DNA from: Ectothiorhodospira haloalkaliphila ATCC 51935
Lineage (GTDB): Bacteria > Pseudomonadota > Gammaproteobacteria > Ectothiorhodospirales > Ectothiorhodospiraceae
Length of the DNA: 64,000 nt
Assembly (NCBI RefSeq): GCF_000633935.1
Contig: NZ_KK214998.1
Span: 1,536,411 to 1,600,410, forward strand
Direction: 5' to 3'
The translations under genes were made by a program, and so were the position numbers. How positions within the stretch are numbered: position 1 is the stretch's first letter; every line of letters starts with the position of its first letter. Positions 1 through 7,374 of the stretch are shown piece by piece. The notes under the pieces were generated by a model, which was not told the DNA's origin, ran no database searches, and was given only the letters and a program-made list of their open reading frames with translations.

Positions 1-517
1 GGGCAAACAGCACCTTGAGTTCCGAGCCGAACACCAGGGTGCCATTGATCTGGGTCCAGTACAGGGGCTTCACGCCAAAGCGGTCGCGAATGAGCATCAG
101 CCGGTCATGCTGGCGGTCGTACAGAGCCATGCCGAATTCACCCCGCAAATGCGGCAGCATGTCCTCCAGGCCCAGGTCCTGGTACAGATGCAACACCATC
201 TCCGAGTCACTCTTGGTGCGGAACTTCGCACCTCGGGAGGTGAGGTCGGTGCGGATGCGTTTGTAATCGTACAACTCACCGTTCACCGCCAGCATCAGGT
301 TGTTGTCCGGCGACATGAACGGCTGACGGCCACGGTTCTCATCCAGGTCGATGATGGTCAGACGGGCATGGGAGAAGCCCACGCCGCGGTCGTCCTGCAC
401 CTTGTAGCCGAAGCCGTCGGGGCCACGGTGGTACTGGATGGCCGCCATGGCCACCAGGGTTTCGGGATCCACCGGTTGATGGGGATCGGCGTGCATGACG
501 CCGGCGATGCCGCACAT
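1..517 (-). CDS. AsnB-type glutamine-dependent amidotransferase, N-terminal part (cut by window edge)
   Basis: Reading leftward, the protein begins MCGIAGVMHADP, the N-terminal nucleophile (Cys2) of class II glutamine amidotransferases. It continues with the family signatures YHRGPDG, SHARLTIIDL, NGELYDY and RDRFGVKPLYW seen in asparagine synthetases. About 172 codons are present; the synthetase half lies outside the window. The start is supported by GAGGAG six bases upstream. The domain releases ammonia from glutamine for amidation of a carboxylate activated as an acyl-adenylate. It is the last visible gene of a minus-strand operon with a carbamoyltransferase and two amide or carbamoyl hydrolases. 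By analogy with the AsnB-like enzyme that amidates N-acetylglutaminylglutamine in other halotolerant bacteria, it may amidate N-carbamoylglutamine rather than aspartate. Ordinary asparagine synthetase cannot be excluded from the part seen. Confidence 0.85.
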   Translation of the reverse strand, partial: MCGIAGVMHADPHQPVDPETLVAMAAIQYHRGPDGFGYKVQDDRGVGFSHARLTIIDLDENRGRQPFMSPDNNLMLAVNGELYDYKRIRTDLTSRGAKFRTKSDSEMVLHLYQDLGLEDMLPHLRGEFGMALYDRQHDRLMLIRDRFGVKPLYWTQINGTLVFGSELKVLFA

Positions 518-582
518 AGGAAACTCCTCGTCAATGAATTCGTATCAGCGGGTGCCCGGGATCGAACGGACAGCCAGCAGGT

Positions 583-1647
583 TCAGGTATCCATCACTTC
601 GCTCACACGGCGCACCATGCAGGTCAGCAGGGCCATGCGCACGAACACGGCGCCCCTGGCCTGGGCGAAGTACCAGTTGTGGCGGGTGGGGTCCAGATCC
701 GTGTCCAGCTCCTTGCCCCGGGCAAGGGGGTGCAGGATGATGGAGTCCTTCTTCAGGGGGGAGGCGGTGGAGAGCTTCAGCTCTGCGCCCATCTGCTCGA
801 AGCTGTCACCCACCCAGGCAATGGCGTTGATGTACACCACGTCCAGGTCGGGAAGCTCCGGTTCCAGCCGCTTGGACACACGCACGGACAGCCCTGCCTC
901 GCTCAGTTCCTCTGCCTGACCCTCGTCGAAGGGGGTATCCTGGTCCGTGAAGATCACCACTTCCTCAATGGCAGTGGGGAAGCGCGCCAGCAGGAGCAGC
1001 AGACTGCGCACGGTGCGCATGCGATTGGGTACGCCGATGATGCCCACGCGGATACGCTTGTCACGGGGCAGGTCCGGGTCCAGCAACTCGGGGCGCCACT
1101 TGAAGATGGTATACACGTCCGCCATCGCCTGGGTGGGGTGCTCGTCAATGCCGTTGCCGGCATTGACGATGGGGATGCGCAGGGCATCCAGCATGTCGTA
1201 GACGGAGCGGTCCTCGTTGTTGCGCAGGACGATCACATCCCCGTAGTTGTTGAACATCTCGGCGATGTCCTGAATGGACTCTCCCTTGGCCATGCCCGTG
1301 CTCTTGGGATCGGTGATGGACATGATGTCTCCCCCCAGGCGGTGCCAGGCACTCTCGAAGGAGAGGCGTGTGCGGGTGCTGGGTTCGTAGAAGGCACTGA
1401 TCAGGATCTTGCCTTGCAGCGGCAGGTGCATGAGCGCCGGTGTGCTCTCGTACTGGGCCGACAGGCGGAACAGCTGGGTGAGGGTGTCCCGGTCAAACTG
1501 CCGCGAGGACACCACGTGCCGACTGGCCAGGGCCAGCAGCGGGCCGGGATCTTCGGGGATGCTCTCTGCCAGGGCGCGGGGCCGCTCGATGCCGGCGGTA
1601 CCGTCCTTGGGGCGAAGCGGCTTTTGAAGCTGCGAGTCGACTACCAT
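583..1647 (-). CDS. Aspartate-transcarbamylase-like carbamoyltransferase with altered substrate loop
   Basis: A 354-residue PyrB-family protein. The carbamoyl-phosphate residues are present: PSTRTR, the lysine in AKGES, the arginine in VLRN, and HPTQ. The arginine of MRTVRSL, the HPLAR motif and a closing WYFAQA segment also match PyrB. The loop that in E. coli PyrB reads YMTRVQ and holds the aspartate side chain (Arg229, Gln231) reads YINAIA here, so both residues are alanine. That argues for an acceptor amine other than aspartate. The ATG at 1647 has AGAGG upstream; a TTG ten codons earlier (1677) is possible. It lies 34 bases after the isochorismatase-like gene and 65 bases before the AsnB-like gene. 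I infer carbamoylation of glutamine; ordinary PyrB or a ureide-pathway carbamoyltransferase are the alternatives. Confidence 0.85.
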   Translation of the reverse strand: MVVDSQLQKPLRPKDGTAGIERPRALAESIPEDPGPLLALASRHVVSSRQFDRDTLTQLFRLSAQYESTPALMHLPLQGKILISAFYEPSTRTRLSFESAWHRLGGDIMSITDPKSTGMAKGESIQDIAEMFNNYGDVIVLRNNEDRSVYDMLDALRIPIVNAGNGIDEHPTQAMADVYTIFKWRPELLDPDLPRDKRIRVGIIGVPNRMRTVRSLLLLLARFPTAIEEVVIFTDQDTPFDEGQAEELSEAGLSVRVSKRLEPELPDLDVVYINAIAWVGDSFEQMGAELKLSTASPLKKDSIILHPLARGKELDTDLDPTRHNWYFAQARGAVFVRMALLTCMVRRVSEVMDT

Positions 1648-1681
1648 GACTAATGCCTCTTTGGCTGGGAAAGACAACGGT

Positions 1682-2434
1682 TCAATCGGCGATCTCTTCC
1701 ACCTTGGAGATCTCCGCCAGGGCCTGGTCAGTGCTCATCACCCGGGCGTAGCGATCCTTCATGGTGAGTATCGTGGCCCGCTGCAGTTCGGGGGTCACCG
1801 TGGCGCTGGCGTCTTCGATCAGGGTGACATAAAAACCCAGGTCACAGGCATCCCGGATGGCCGTGGAGACACATTCGTTGCTGTAGACACCCACCACGAA
1901 CAGGGCCGTCACATTCAGGTTGCGCAGCACATACTCCAGATTGGTGGCAGTGAACACGCCACTGGCCGTCTTGTTGATGATGATCTCGTCACCCTGAGGC
2001 GCCACGATCTCAAGGAAATCCGCCTCCTTGGACCCTGGGGCCGCATGCAGGCCCAGGCGCTTGTGACCCGGACCCCGATCCCGGCCATCCTGGGTGAGGG
2101 ACTGGATGCGGGTGTGGATCACTTCCAGGCCCAGGGAGCGAAAGCCATCCTGCAGACGGCGCACATTGGGCAGAACCGTGTTCTCCAGGCGATCGAAGTA
2201 GTAGTCCTGGGATTCGGGGGGCAGACCGGAGCGTTCCGCGTCGGCAAACACCCCCCAGCCCCGGGCGGCATCCAGATATTGCAGGTCAATGCAGAGCATC
2301 GCCGCATGGTGGGTGCCCAGGGCCCGGGTCAGGGCCCGGTTGGTGATGAGGGTCTCCCGATACTGCTCGCGCAGCGGGTCGACGCTGTCGTAGGTGGTGC
2401 TGGTTGCCGTGTCTTGGGTCTTGTCGTTGCTCAC
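1682..2434 (-). CDS. Isochorismatase-family cysteine amidohydrolase
   Basis: A 250-residue cysteine hydrolase of the isochorismatase fold. The Asp-Lys-Cys triad is visible as AMLCIDLQ (Asp50), IINKTASG (Lys155) and GVYSNECVSTAIRDA (Cys188), counting from the GTG start. The family includes nicotinamidase, N-carbamoylsarcosine amidase and ureidoacrylate hydrolase, which cleave small amides or carbamoyl groups. The GTG start overlaps the TGA of the upstream M20 gene (GTGA) and has GGAGGGGAA in front, so the two are probably translationally coupled. In this operon it could remove the alpha-amide of carbamoylglutamine amide, giving N-carbamoylglutamine for the M20 enzyme. The substrate is inferred; the fold and triad are seen. 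Confidence 0.88.
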   Translation of the reverse strand: MSNDKTQDTATSTTYDSVDPLREQYRETLITNRALTRALGTHHAAMLCIDLQYLDAARGWGVFADAERSGLPPESQDYYFDRLENTVLPNVRRLQDGFRSLGLEVIHTRIQSLTQDGRDRGPGHKRLGLHAAPGSKEADFLEIVAPQGDEIIINKTASGVFTATNLEYVLRNLNVTALFVVGVYSNECVSTAIRDACDLGFYVTLIEDASATVTPELQRATILTMKDRYARVMSTDQALAEISKVEEIAD

Positions 2435-3687
2435 TTGAGTTCCCCTCCGCTCTCGGTGGCCAGCGACAGGATGGCCTGCAGCATCAGGTTGGCCCCGCGT
2501 TCGATGTCTTCCCAGTTGGTCCACTCTGCCGCCGAATGGCTGCGCCCCTCCAGGCTGGGCACGAAGATCATGCCGGTGCGGGTGAGCGAGGCCATGATCT
2601 GGGCATCATGGGCGGCGCCGCTGGGCAGGCGAAGGTCCTTCAGGTCCAGTGCGCGGGCCTTGTCCTCCAGCAGTTGCACCAGCGCCGGGTCGCAGCGTTG
2701 CGGAGGCAATTCCGAGAGCACTTCGAACTCGAACATCAGCGAACGTCGCCGGGCCATGGTCGACAGCGTGCGGCGGAAGGCGTCCGCCAGGTTGGTCAGG
2801 GTGTCCGGGTCCGTATCCCTCACGTCCAGGGAAAAGCTGGTGTAGCCGGGCACGGTATTGGCGGCACCGGGCTTGAGTTCCACGCGGCCGATGGTGGCGC
2901 GGCTGTGGGGGCTGCCGTGTTCTTCCAGAATGCGCTCGATCTCGCCGGCAAATTCCGCCAGCCCCTGGAAGGTGTCGTTGCGCATGTCCATGGGGGTGGT
3001 GCCGGCGTGATTGGTCTGTCCCTTGAGTTGCACATCCCACTTGAACAGGCCGGTGATGGCCTCCACCACGCCGACGCTGATCTTGCCGCGGTCCAGTACC
3101 GGGCCCTGCTCGATGTGCAGCTCCAGATAGGCGTGGATGGAGTCCCTGGGGCGACGGGCGAACAGGGCGGCATTGGCGTCCAGCCCCCAGGCGGCCATGG
3201 CCTCGGTAAGGGTGATGCCATCCAGGTCCCGGGCCGCATGGATCATGGCCGGGGTCAGTTGGCCGGCCACCGCCTGGGAGCCGAACAGACCACCGAATCG
3301 TCCTTCTTCGTCAGTGAAGTTCACCACTTCCAGGGGGTGGCGCAGGGGCAGGCCCGACTCCTTCACGGTACGCAGCACCTCCAGGCCGACGAGCACGCCC
3401 AGGGCGCCATCCAGGGGGCCTCCACCCGGTACGGTGTCCAGATGGGAGCCCATCATCACGCTGGGGCGCTGACCATCCCAGTCCAGGCGACCATGCAGAT
3501 TGGCGGCGCCGTCCTCGTAGAAGTCCAGGTCCGCCTCCAGAATGCGCTCCCGAAACCACTGACGCCCGGCGAGATCCCCTTCGCTGAAGGCCATGCGGTG
3601 AATGCCGCGGTCGGCATCCCGGCCAATGGCTGAAAGGGCCTCGATGTCGTGCTGCAGGCGTTGGAAATTGATTCGGATGGGCGTCAT
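2431..3687 (-). CDS. M20-family N-carbamoyl-L-amino-acid hydrolase / allantoate amidohydrolase-like
   Basis: A 418-residue metal-dependent hydrolase of the AllC/HyuC branch of M20. The binuclear metal ligands of the family are visible: SHLDTVPGGGPLDG (His82, Asp93), FTDEEG (Glu127-Glu128), LELHIEQGP (His191) and RSHSAAEW (His384). The dimerisation-domain motif TNHAGTTPM is also present. Such enzymes remove the carbamoyl group from N-carbamoyl amino acids, releasing carbon dioxide and ammonia, or act on allantoate. Length is typical. It is the first enzyme gene after the MarR gene and overlaps the next gene by four bases. In the proposed pathway it would turn N-carbamoylglutamine back into glutamine. 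Allantoate or beta-ureido acid substrates remain possible. Confidence 0.88.
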   Translation of the reverse strand: MTPIRINFQRLQHDIEALSAIGRDADRGIHRMAFSEGDLAGRQWFRERILEADLDFYEDGAANLHGRLDWDGQRPSVMMGSHLDTVPGGGPLDGALGVLVGLEVLRTVKESGLPLRHPLEVVNFTDEEGRFGGLFGSQAVAGQLTPAMIHAARDLDGITLTEAMAAWGLDANAALFARRPRDSIHAYLELHIEQGPVLDRGKISVGVVEAITGLFKWDVQLKGQTNHAGTTPMDMRNDTFQGLAEFAGEIERILEEHGSPHSRATIGRVELKPGAANTVPGYTSFSLDVRDTDPDTLTNLADAFRRTLSTMARRRSLMFEFEVLSELPPQRCDPALVQLLEDKARALDLKDLRLPSGAAHDAQIMASLTRTGMIFVPSLEGRSHSAAEWTNWEDIERGANLMLQAILSLATESGGELK

Positions 3688-3779
3688 TCAGTCCCCTCTC
3701 TGCTATGCATATGACCCTTGGATAGTACTAGGCCGGGTGGCTGCAAGGCCAGCGATGCCCCGGGTCGAGAATGGCACCG

Positions 3780-4328
3780 TCAATCGTCGGCGATAGGCTT
3801 GAGTGCTGCCTTTTCGTCCGGGGTTTCCATGATCTCCAGCAGATCCCCCAGACCCGCCTCCAGGGCGGCAAGGCTTTCGGCGGGCAGCGCCTGCAGGGCC
3901 CGGTTGAGTTCACCCTGGGCCGGAGCCGGGGCGTTGTCCAGCAGGCCTTGCCCTGCGGGCGTGGTGAACAGCCGGACCACCCGTTGATCGCGGCCGGCCC
4001 TGCGGCGCTCCAGCAGGCCCTTGCGTTCCAGCTTGTCCAGCATGTTGGAGGCCGTCGACACGTGTATGGAGAGTCGCTGGGACAGATCCCCCACGCTCAG
4101 GCCCGGTTCCAGTTGAACCTCCCAAAGGGCCCACAGCTGCGCGGCGCTGACGCCGCAGTCTTCCTGGATGCGCCGGGAGTGACCCTGCAACGAACGGAAC
4201 AGCACCCGCAGACGCTGGATGACCGCCTGCACGCGCATCTCTTCGGCGCGACCGCCGCTGCCATGCGGTTCGGCAGGTGGGGAGTGGGCTCGTGACGGAA
4301 GGCTGGCCATGGCATGTTCTTTTTGCAC
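3780..4328 (-). CDS. MarR-family transcriptional regulator
   Basis: A 182-residue MarR-type winged-helix protein. The HTH region around residues 60-110 includes LSVGDLSQRLSIHVSTASNMLDKLERKGLL, split as LSVGDLSQRLS and TASNMLDKLERKGLLERR, followed by the wing RAGRDQRVVRL. It lies 92 bases upstream of the M20 gene in the same direction and divergent from sucrose synthase, so it is well placed to control both. The start is uncertain. GTG at 4328 has AAGGA only three bases upstream; ATG at 4310 is the alternative. The GTG falls inside a palindromic motif that may be its own operator. The ligand is unknown; an ionic or osmolyte signal would fit the context but is not shown. Confidence 0.85.
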   Translation of the reverse strand: MQKEHAMASLPSRAHSPPAEPHGSGGRAEEMRVQAVIQRLRVLFRSLQGHSRRIQEDCGVSAAQLWALWEVQLEPGLSVGDLSQRLSIHVSTASNMLDKLERKGLLERRRAGRDQRVVRLFTTPAGQGLLDNAPAPAQGELNRALQALPAESLAALEAGLGDLLEIMETPDEKAALKPIADD

Positions 4329-4346
4329 AAATCCTTTTTGTACAAT
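4323..4346. promoter_or_regulatory. Candidate MarR operator overlapping a -10-like element
   Basis: Two 8-bp motifs, TTGCACAA (4323-4330) and the perfect palindrome TTGTACAA (4338-4345), lie 15 bp apart centre to centre in the divergent marR/sucrose synthase region. The second overlaps TACAAT (4341-4346), a good -10 hexamer reading toward sucrose synthase, though no good -35 sits at the right distance. Repeated palindromes of this size are typical of MarR binding sites. Inference only. Confidence 0.4.
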
Positions 4347-4449
4347 AGCATTAAGCTGAACGGGTCACAAACGGGCTTGCCGGTCGGCCTTGCTGCACTG
4401 GCCAGGCCACGTATCACCTGCCATCCGATGCGCATCAGGGGGACACAGC

Positions 4450-6834
4450 ATGTTGGAAATCTTGCGGGAAAACATTACCCAACACCGGGAATTCACCTAC
4501 CTGCTGCTACGTCGTTACCAGAATCTCGGGCGCGCCTTCGTGCTGCGCTCGGACCTGCAGGATGCCTTCCGGGAACTGGAGGCGGAGCATGACGCTCCAC
4601 CCCCGGACACCTCGACCCTGACACAGATGGTGGAGGATGTGCAGGAGGCGGTGATCACTCCACCCTGGGTCGCCTTCTCCGTGCGCCCTCGCGTGGGCCG
4701 CTGGGTCTACCTGCGCATCCATGCCGATGAACTGGCGGTGGAGCCGCTCAGCGTGAGCGAGTTTCTGGGCTCGAAGGAGCGCATGGTGGCCCCGCACCTG
4801 GAGGAAGACCGTCCCCTGGAGTTCGACATCGGAGCCTTTCAGCGCAACTTCCCCAATATGCGCGAGGCCCGATCCATCGGGCAGGGGGTGGAATTCCTCA
4901 ACCGCAAGCTCTCCAGCCAGTTGTTCGACGGCCAGGGCCAGGGTTTCGACAAACTTTTCCAGTTTCTGAGGGAGCATCGCTGCAACGGCCAGCAACTGAT
5001 GATCAATGATCGGGTGCGGGATGTGGATGGCCTGCGCAGGGCCATTCGCGCCGCCGAGAAGGCGCTCGCCCGCAAGGACCGTCAGACCCCCTGGGCAGAG
5101 GTGGCCCACGCGCTGCAGGACCTGGGTCTCGAGGCTGGATGGGGCAAGGACGTGGGTCGGGTGATCGAGAGCCTGCAACTGCTCTCGGAGTTGCTTGAGG
5201 CCCCCTCGCCCAAGACCCTGGAGCACTTCCTGGCGCGTATCCCCATGATCTTCAGCATGCTGATCCTCTCGCCCCACGGATTCTTCGGGCAGTCCAATGT
5301 GCTGGGGCTGCCTGATACCGGTGGGCAGGTGGTTTACATCCTGGATCAGGTGCGGGCCCTGGAGCGGGAGATGCACGACCGATTGGCCGAGCAGGGCCTG
5401 GACATTCAGCCCCGCATCCTGGTGGTGACCCGCCTCATCCCCGAGGCCCGGGGCACCACCTGCGACCAGCCCGAGGAGATGATCTCCGGCACCCAGAACG
5501 CCAAGATCCTGCGCGTGCCCTTCCGGGGGCGCGATGGCGAAGTGGTGCCCCAGTGGACTTCCCGTTTCGAGATCTGGCCCTATCTGGAGCGTTTCACCAA
5601 TGATGTGGAGACCCGGGTGCGCGCCGAACTGGGAGGGCGTCCCGATCTGATCGTGGGCAACTATTCCGATGGCAATCTGGTGGCCACCCTGCTGTCGGCG
5701 CGCATGCACGTCACCCAGTGCAACATCGCCCATGCCCTGGAGAAGACCAAGTACCTGTACTCGGATCTCTACTGGAAGGAAAACGAGGAGCACTATCATT
5801 TTTCCTGCCAGTTCACCGCCGACCTCATCGCCATGAATGCGGCGGATTTCATCATTACCAGTACCTACCAGGAGATTGCTGGCACCGATCACGCCATCGG
5901 CCAGTACGAGAGTTATGGCTCGTTCACCATGCCGGACATGTATCGGGTGGTGAACGGGATTGATGTGTTCGATCCCCGATTCAACATCGTCTCACCGGGG
6001 GCGGATTCCGAGGTGTATTTCTCTCATCAAAAAGGTGAGCGGCGCATGAAGGGGCTGCATGAGGAGCTGCACGAGATGGTCTTCGGCGGCCCGCATCCGG
6101 AGGGGCGCGGCGTGCTGGCAGAACCGGACAAGCCCGTCATCTTCACCATGGCACGTCTGGATCGCATCAAGAACATCACCGGTCTGGTGTCCTGGTATGC
6201 GGCCAATCCGGAACTGCGCAAGCGGGCCAACCTGGTGGTGGTGGCCGGTTACACCGATGCTTCCCGTTCCTCCGATCGTGAGGAGCAGGAGCAGATCGCG
6301 CACATGCATCATCTGTTCGATGAATATGGTCTGGAGGATCAGGTGCGCTGGTTGGGGGTGCGCCTGGACAAGGTGCTCTGCGGCGAACTCTACCGCTATA
6401 TCGCCGATCACCGCGGCGTGTTCGTGCAGCCGGCCCTGTTCGAGGCCTTTGGTCTGACGGTGATCGAGGCCATGGTCTCGGGGCTGCCCACGTTTGCCAC
6501 CCTCTACGGGGGGCCGCTGGAGATCATCGAGCATGGCCATTCGGGTTATCACATCGACCCGAACCATGGGGACGAGGCAGCCGAAATCCTGGTGGAATTC
6601 TTTACCCGCTGCGAGAGTGATCCAGGCCACTGGAACCGCATCTCCCAGGCCGGCATGGACCGGGTGGAGGCCCGTTACACCTGGAAACTCTATGCCGAAC
6701 GCATGATGACACTGTCCCGTATCTACGGGTTCTGGAAGTACGTCACCAACCTGGAGCGGGCCGAGACCCGGCGCTACCTGGAGATGTTCTACGCCCTCCA
6801 GTACCGGCCCCTGGCGGCGCGGCTGGAGCATTGA
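4450..6834 (+). CDS. susA: Sucrose synthase
   Basis: A 794-residue protein, the usual length for sucrose synthase. The N-terminal half begins MLEILRENITQHRE and matches the regulatory region of the family. The GT-B catalytic half has DTGGQVVYILDQVRALE (Gly291-Gly292-Gln293), FTMARLDRIKNITG and the E-x7-E retaining motif EAFGLTVIEAM (Glu665, Glu673). It reversibly converts sucrose plus NDP to NDP-glucose plus fructose in the cytosol. The ATG at 4450 follows GGGGGA; longer in-frame starts lack support. It is monocistronic, divergent from the MarR and carbamoyl operon and ends at a hairpin. Sucrose is a common compatible solute of halophiles, so this enzyme may tune the sucrose pool. No sucrose-phosphate synthase is in the window. 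Confidence 0.95.
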   Translation: MLEILRENITQHREFTYLLLRRYQNLGRAFVLRSDLQDAFRELEAEHDAPPPDTSTLTQMVEDVQEAVITPPWVAFSVRPRVGRWVYLRIHADELAVEPLSVSEFLGSKERMVAPHLEEDRPLEFDIGAFQRNFPNMREARSIGQGVEFLNRKLSSQLFDGQGQGFDKLFQFLREHRCNGQQLMINDRVRDVDGLRRAIRAAEKALARKDRQTPWAEVAHALQDLGLEAGWGKDVGRVIESLQLLSELLEAPSPKTLEHFLARIPMIFSMLILSPHGFFGQSNVLGLPDTGGQVVYILDQVRALEREMHDRLAEQGLDIQPRILVVTRLIPEARGTTCDQPEEMISGTQNAKILRVPFRGRDGEVVPQWTSRFEIWPYLERFTNDVETRVRAELGGRPDLIVGNYSDGNLVATLLSARMHVTQCNIAHALEKTKYLYSDLYWKENEEHYHFSCQFTADLIAMNAADFIITSTYQEIAGTDHAIGQYESYGSFTMPDMYRVVNGIDVFDPRFNIVSPGADSEVYFSHQKGERRMKGLHEELHEMVFGGPHPEGRGVLAEPDKPVIFTMARLDRIKNITGLVSWYAANPELRKRANLVVVAGYTDASRSSDREEQEQIAHMHHLFDEYGLEDQVRWLGVRLDKVLCGELYRYIADHRGVFVQPALFEAFGLTVIEAMVSGLPTFATLYGGPLEIIEHGHSGYHIDPNHGDEAAEILVEFFTRCESDPGHWNRISQAGMDRVEARYTWKLYAERMMTLSRIYGFWKYVTNLERAETRRYLEMFYALQYRPLAARLEH

Positions 6835-6847
6835 TCGGGTGACGATG

Positions 6848-6880
6848 CCCGCCTGGAAAGTCTCATGGACTTCAGGCGGG
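6848..6880. terminator. Hairpin between convergent genes
   Basis: CCCGCCTG (6848-6855) pairs with CAGGCGGG (6873-6880), and the stem continues imperfectly inward. It lies just after sucrose synthase and before a convergent gene. No U-tract follows, so termination strength is uncertain. Confidence 0.5.
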
Positions 6881-6954
6881 TCCTCCATTGCCGTCCACAG
6901 CCCGCCAGGTGACGGATTGGCCCGATGGGGCGATCCGGGCCAGGCCAAGGCGCC

Positions 6955-7254
6955 TTAGAACCGGCTCCACTCGATCTTGAGGATCTTTCCGTCACCCACC
7001 TTGATGGTGTAGTTCAGGTCATTGTGCCTGTAGAACCAGGTCTCCGTGGTCCGCCATTCCACGCAGTCACGTCGTTCCCGACGTACGCAGGCGTCCCGGC
7101 TGCTGCGCTGGATGGGCTCGCCCATGTGTTCCAGCAGCAGCCAGGCCGGACTGCCCTCGCGGATGAGCACGCCATCGAAACGCAGGCTGGAGGCCTGGGA
7201 TGTGGTGCTCACCAGGAGCACCAGCAAGAGGAGCCATCTGTACTGTTTGATCAT
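6955..7254 (-). CDS. Small secreted protein, DUF2845-like
   Basis: A 99-residue protein starting MIKQYRWLLLLVLLVSTTSQA, a clear Sec signal peptide with cleavage probably after TSQA. The mature part starts SLRFDGVLIREGSP, contains a Cys pair (ACVRRERRDC) and ends TIKVGDGKILKIEWSRF. The layout resembles DUF2845-type periplasmic proteins, which have a short N-terminal LxxDGxLI segment and end in a beta-strand pair. An in-frame extension upstream (to 7350) is not used here because the signal peptide would become internal. Function is unknown. It is convergent with sucrose synthase and 120 bases downstream of the MFS gene on the same strand. Confidence 0.6.
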   Translation of the reverse strand: MIKQYRWLLLLVLLVSTTSQASSLRFDGVLIREGSPAWLLLEHMGEPIQRSSRDACVRRERRDCVEWRTTETWFYRHNDLNYTIKVGDGKILKIEWSRF

Positions 7255-7374
7255 GTGCGCTCTGGCCCTTTCATGGGGGGATTCTGTGATCATAACAGGG
7301 GGCAGCACGAGCCAGCTGCCCGGGGCGACCAGTTCGGCCGTGGGTCGCACTTTTGTGGGGATGGCCGGGGGTTA

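Noticed and set aside
1646-2845. A 399-codon plus-strand frame
   Set aside because: Antisense to the isochorismatase-like and M20 genes, whose catalytic motifs are intact.
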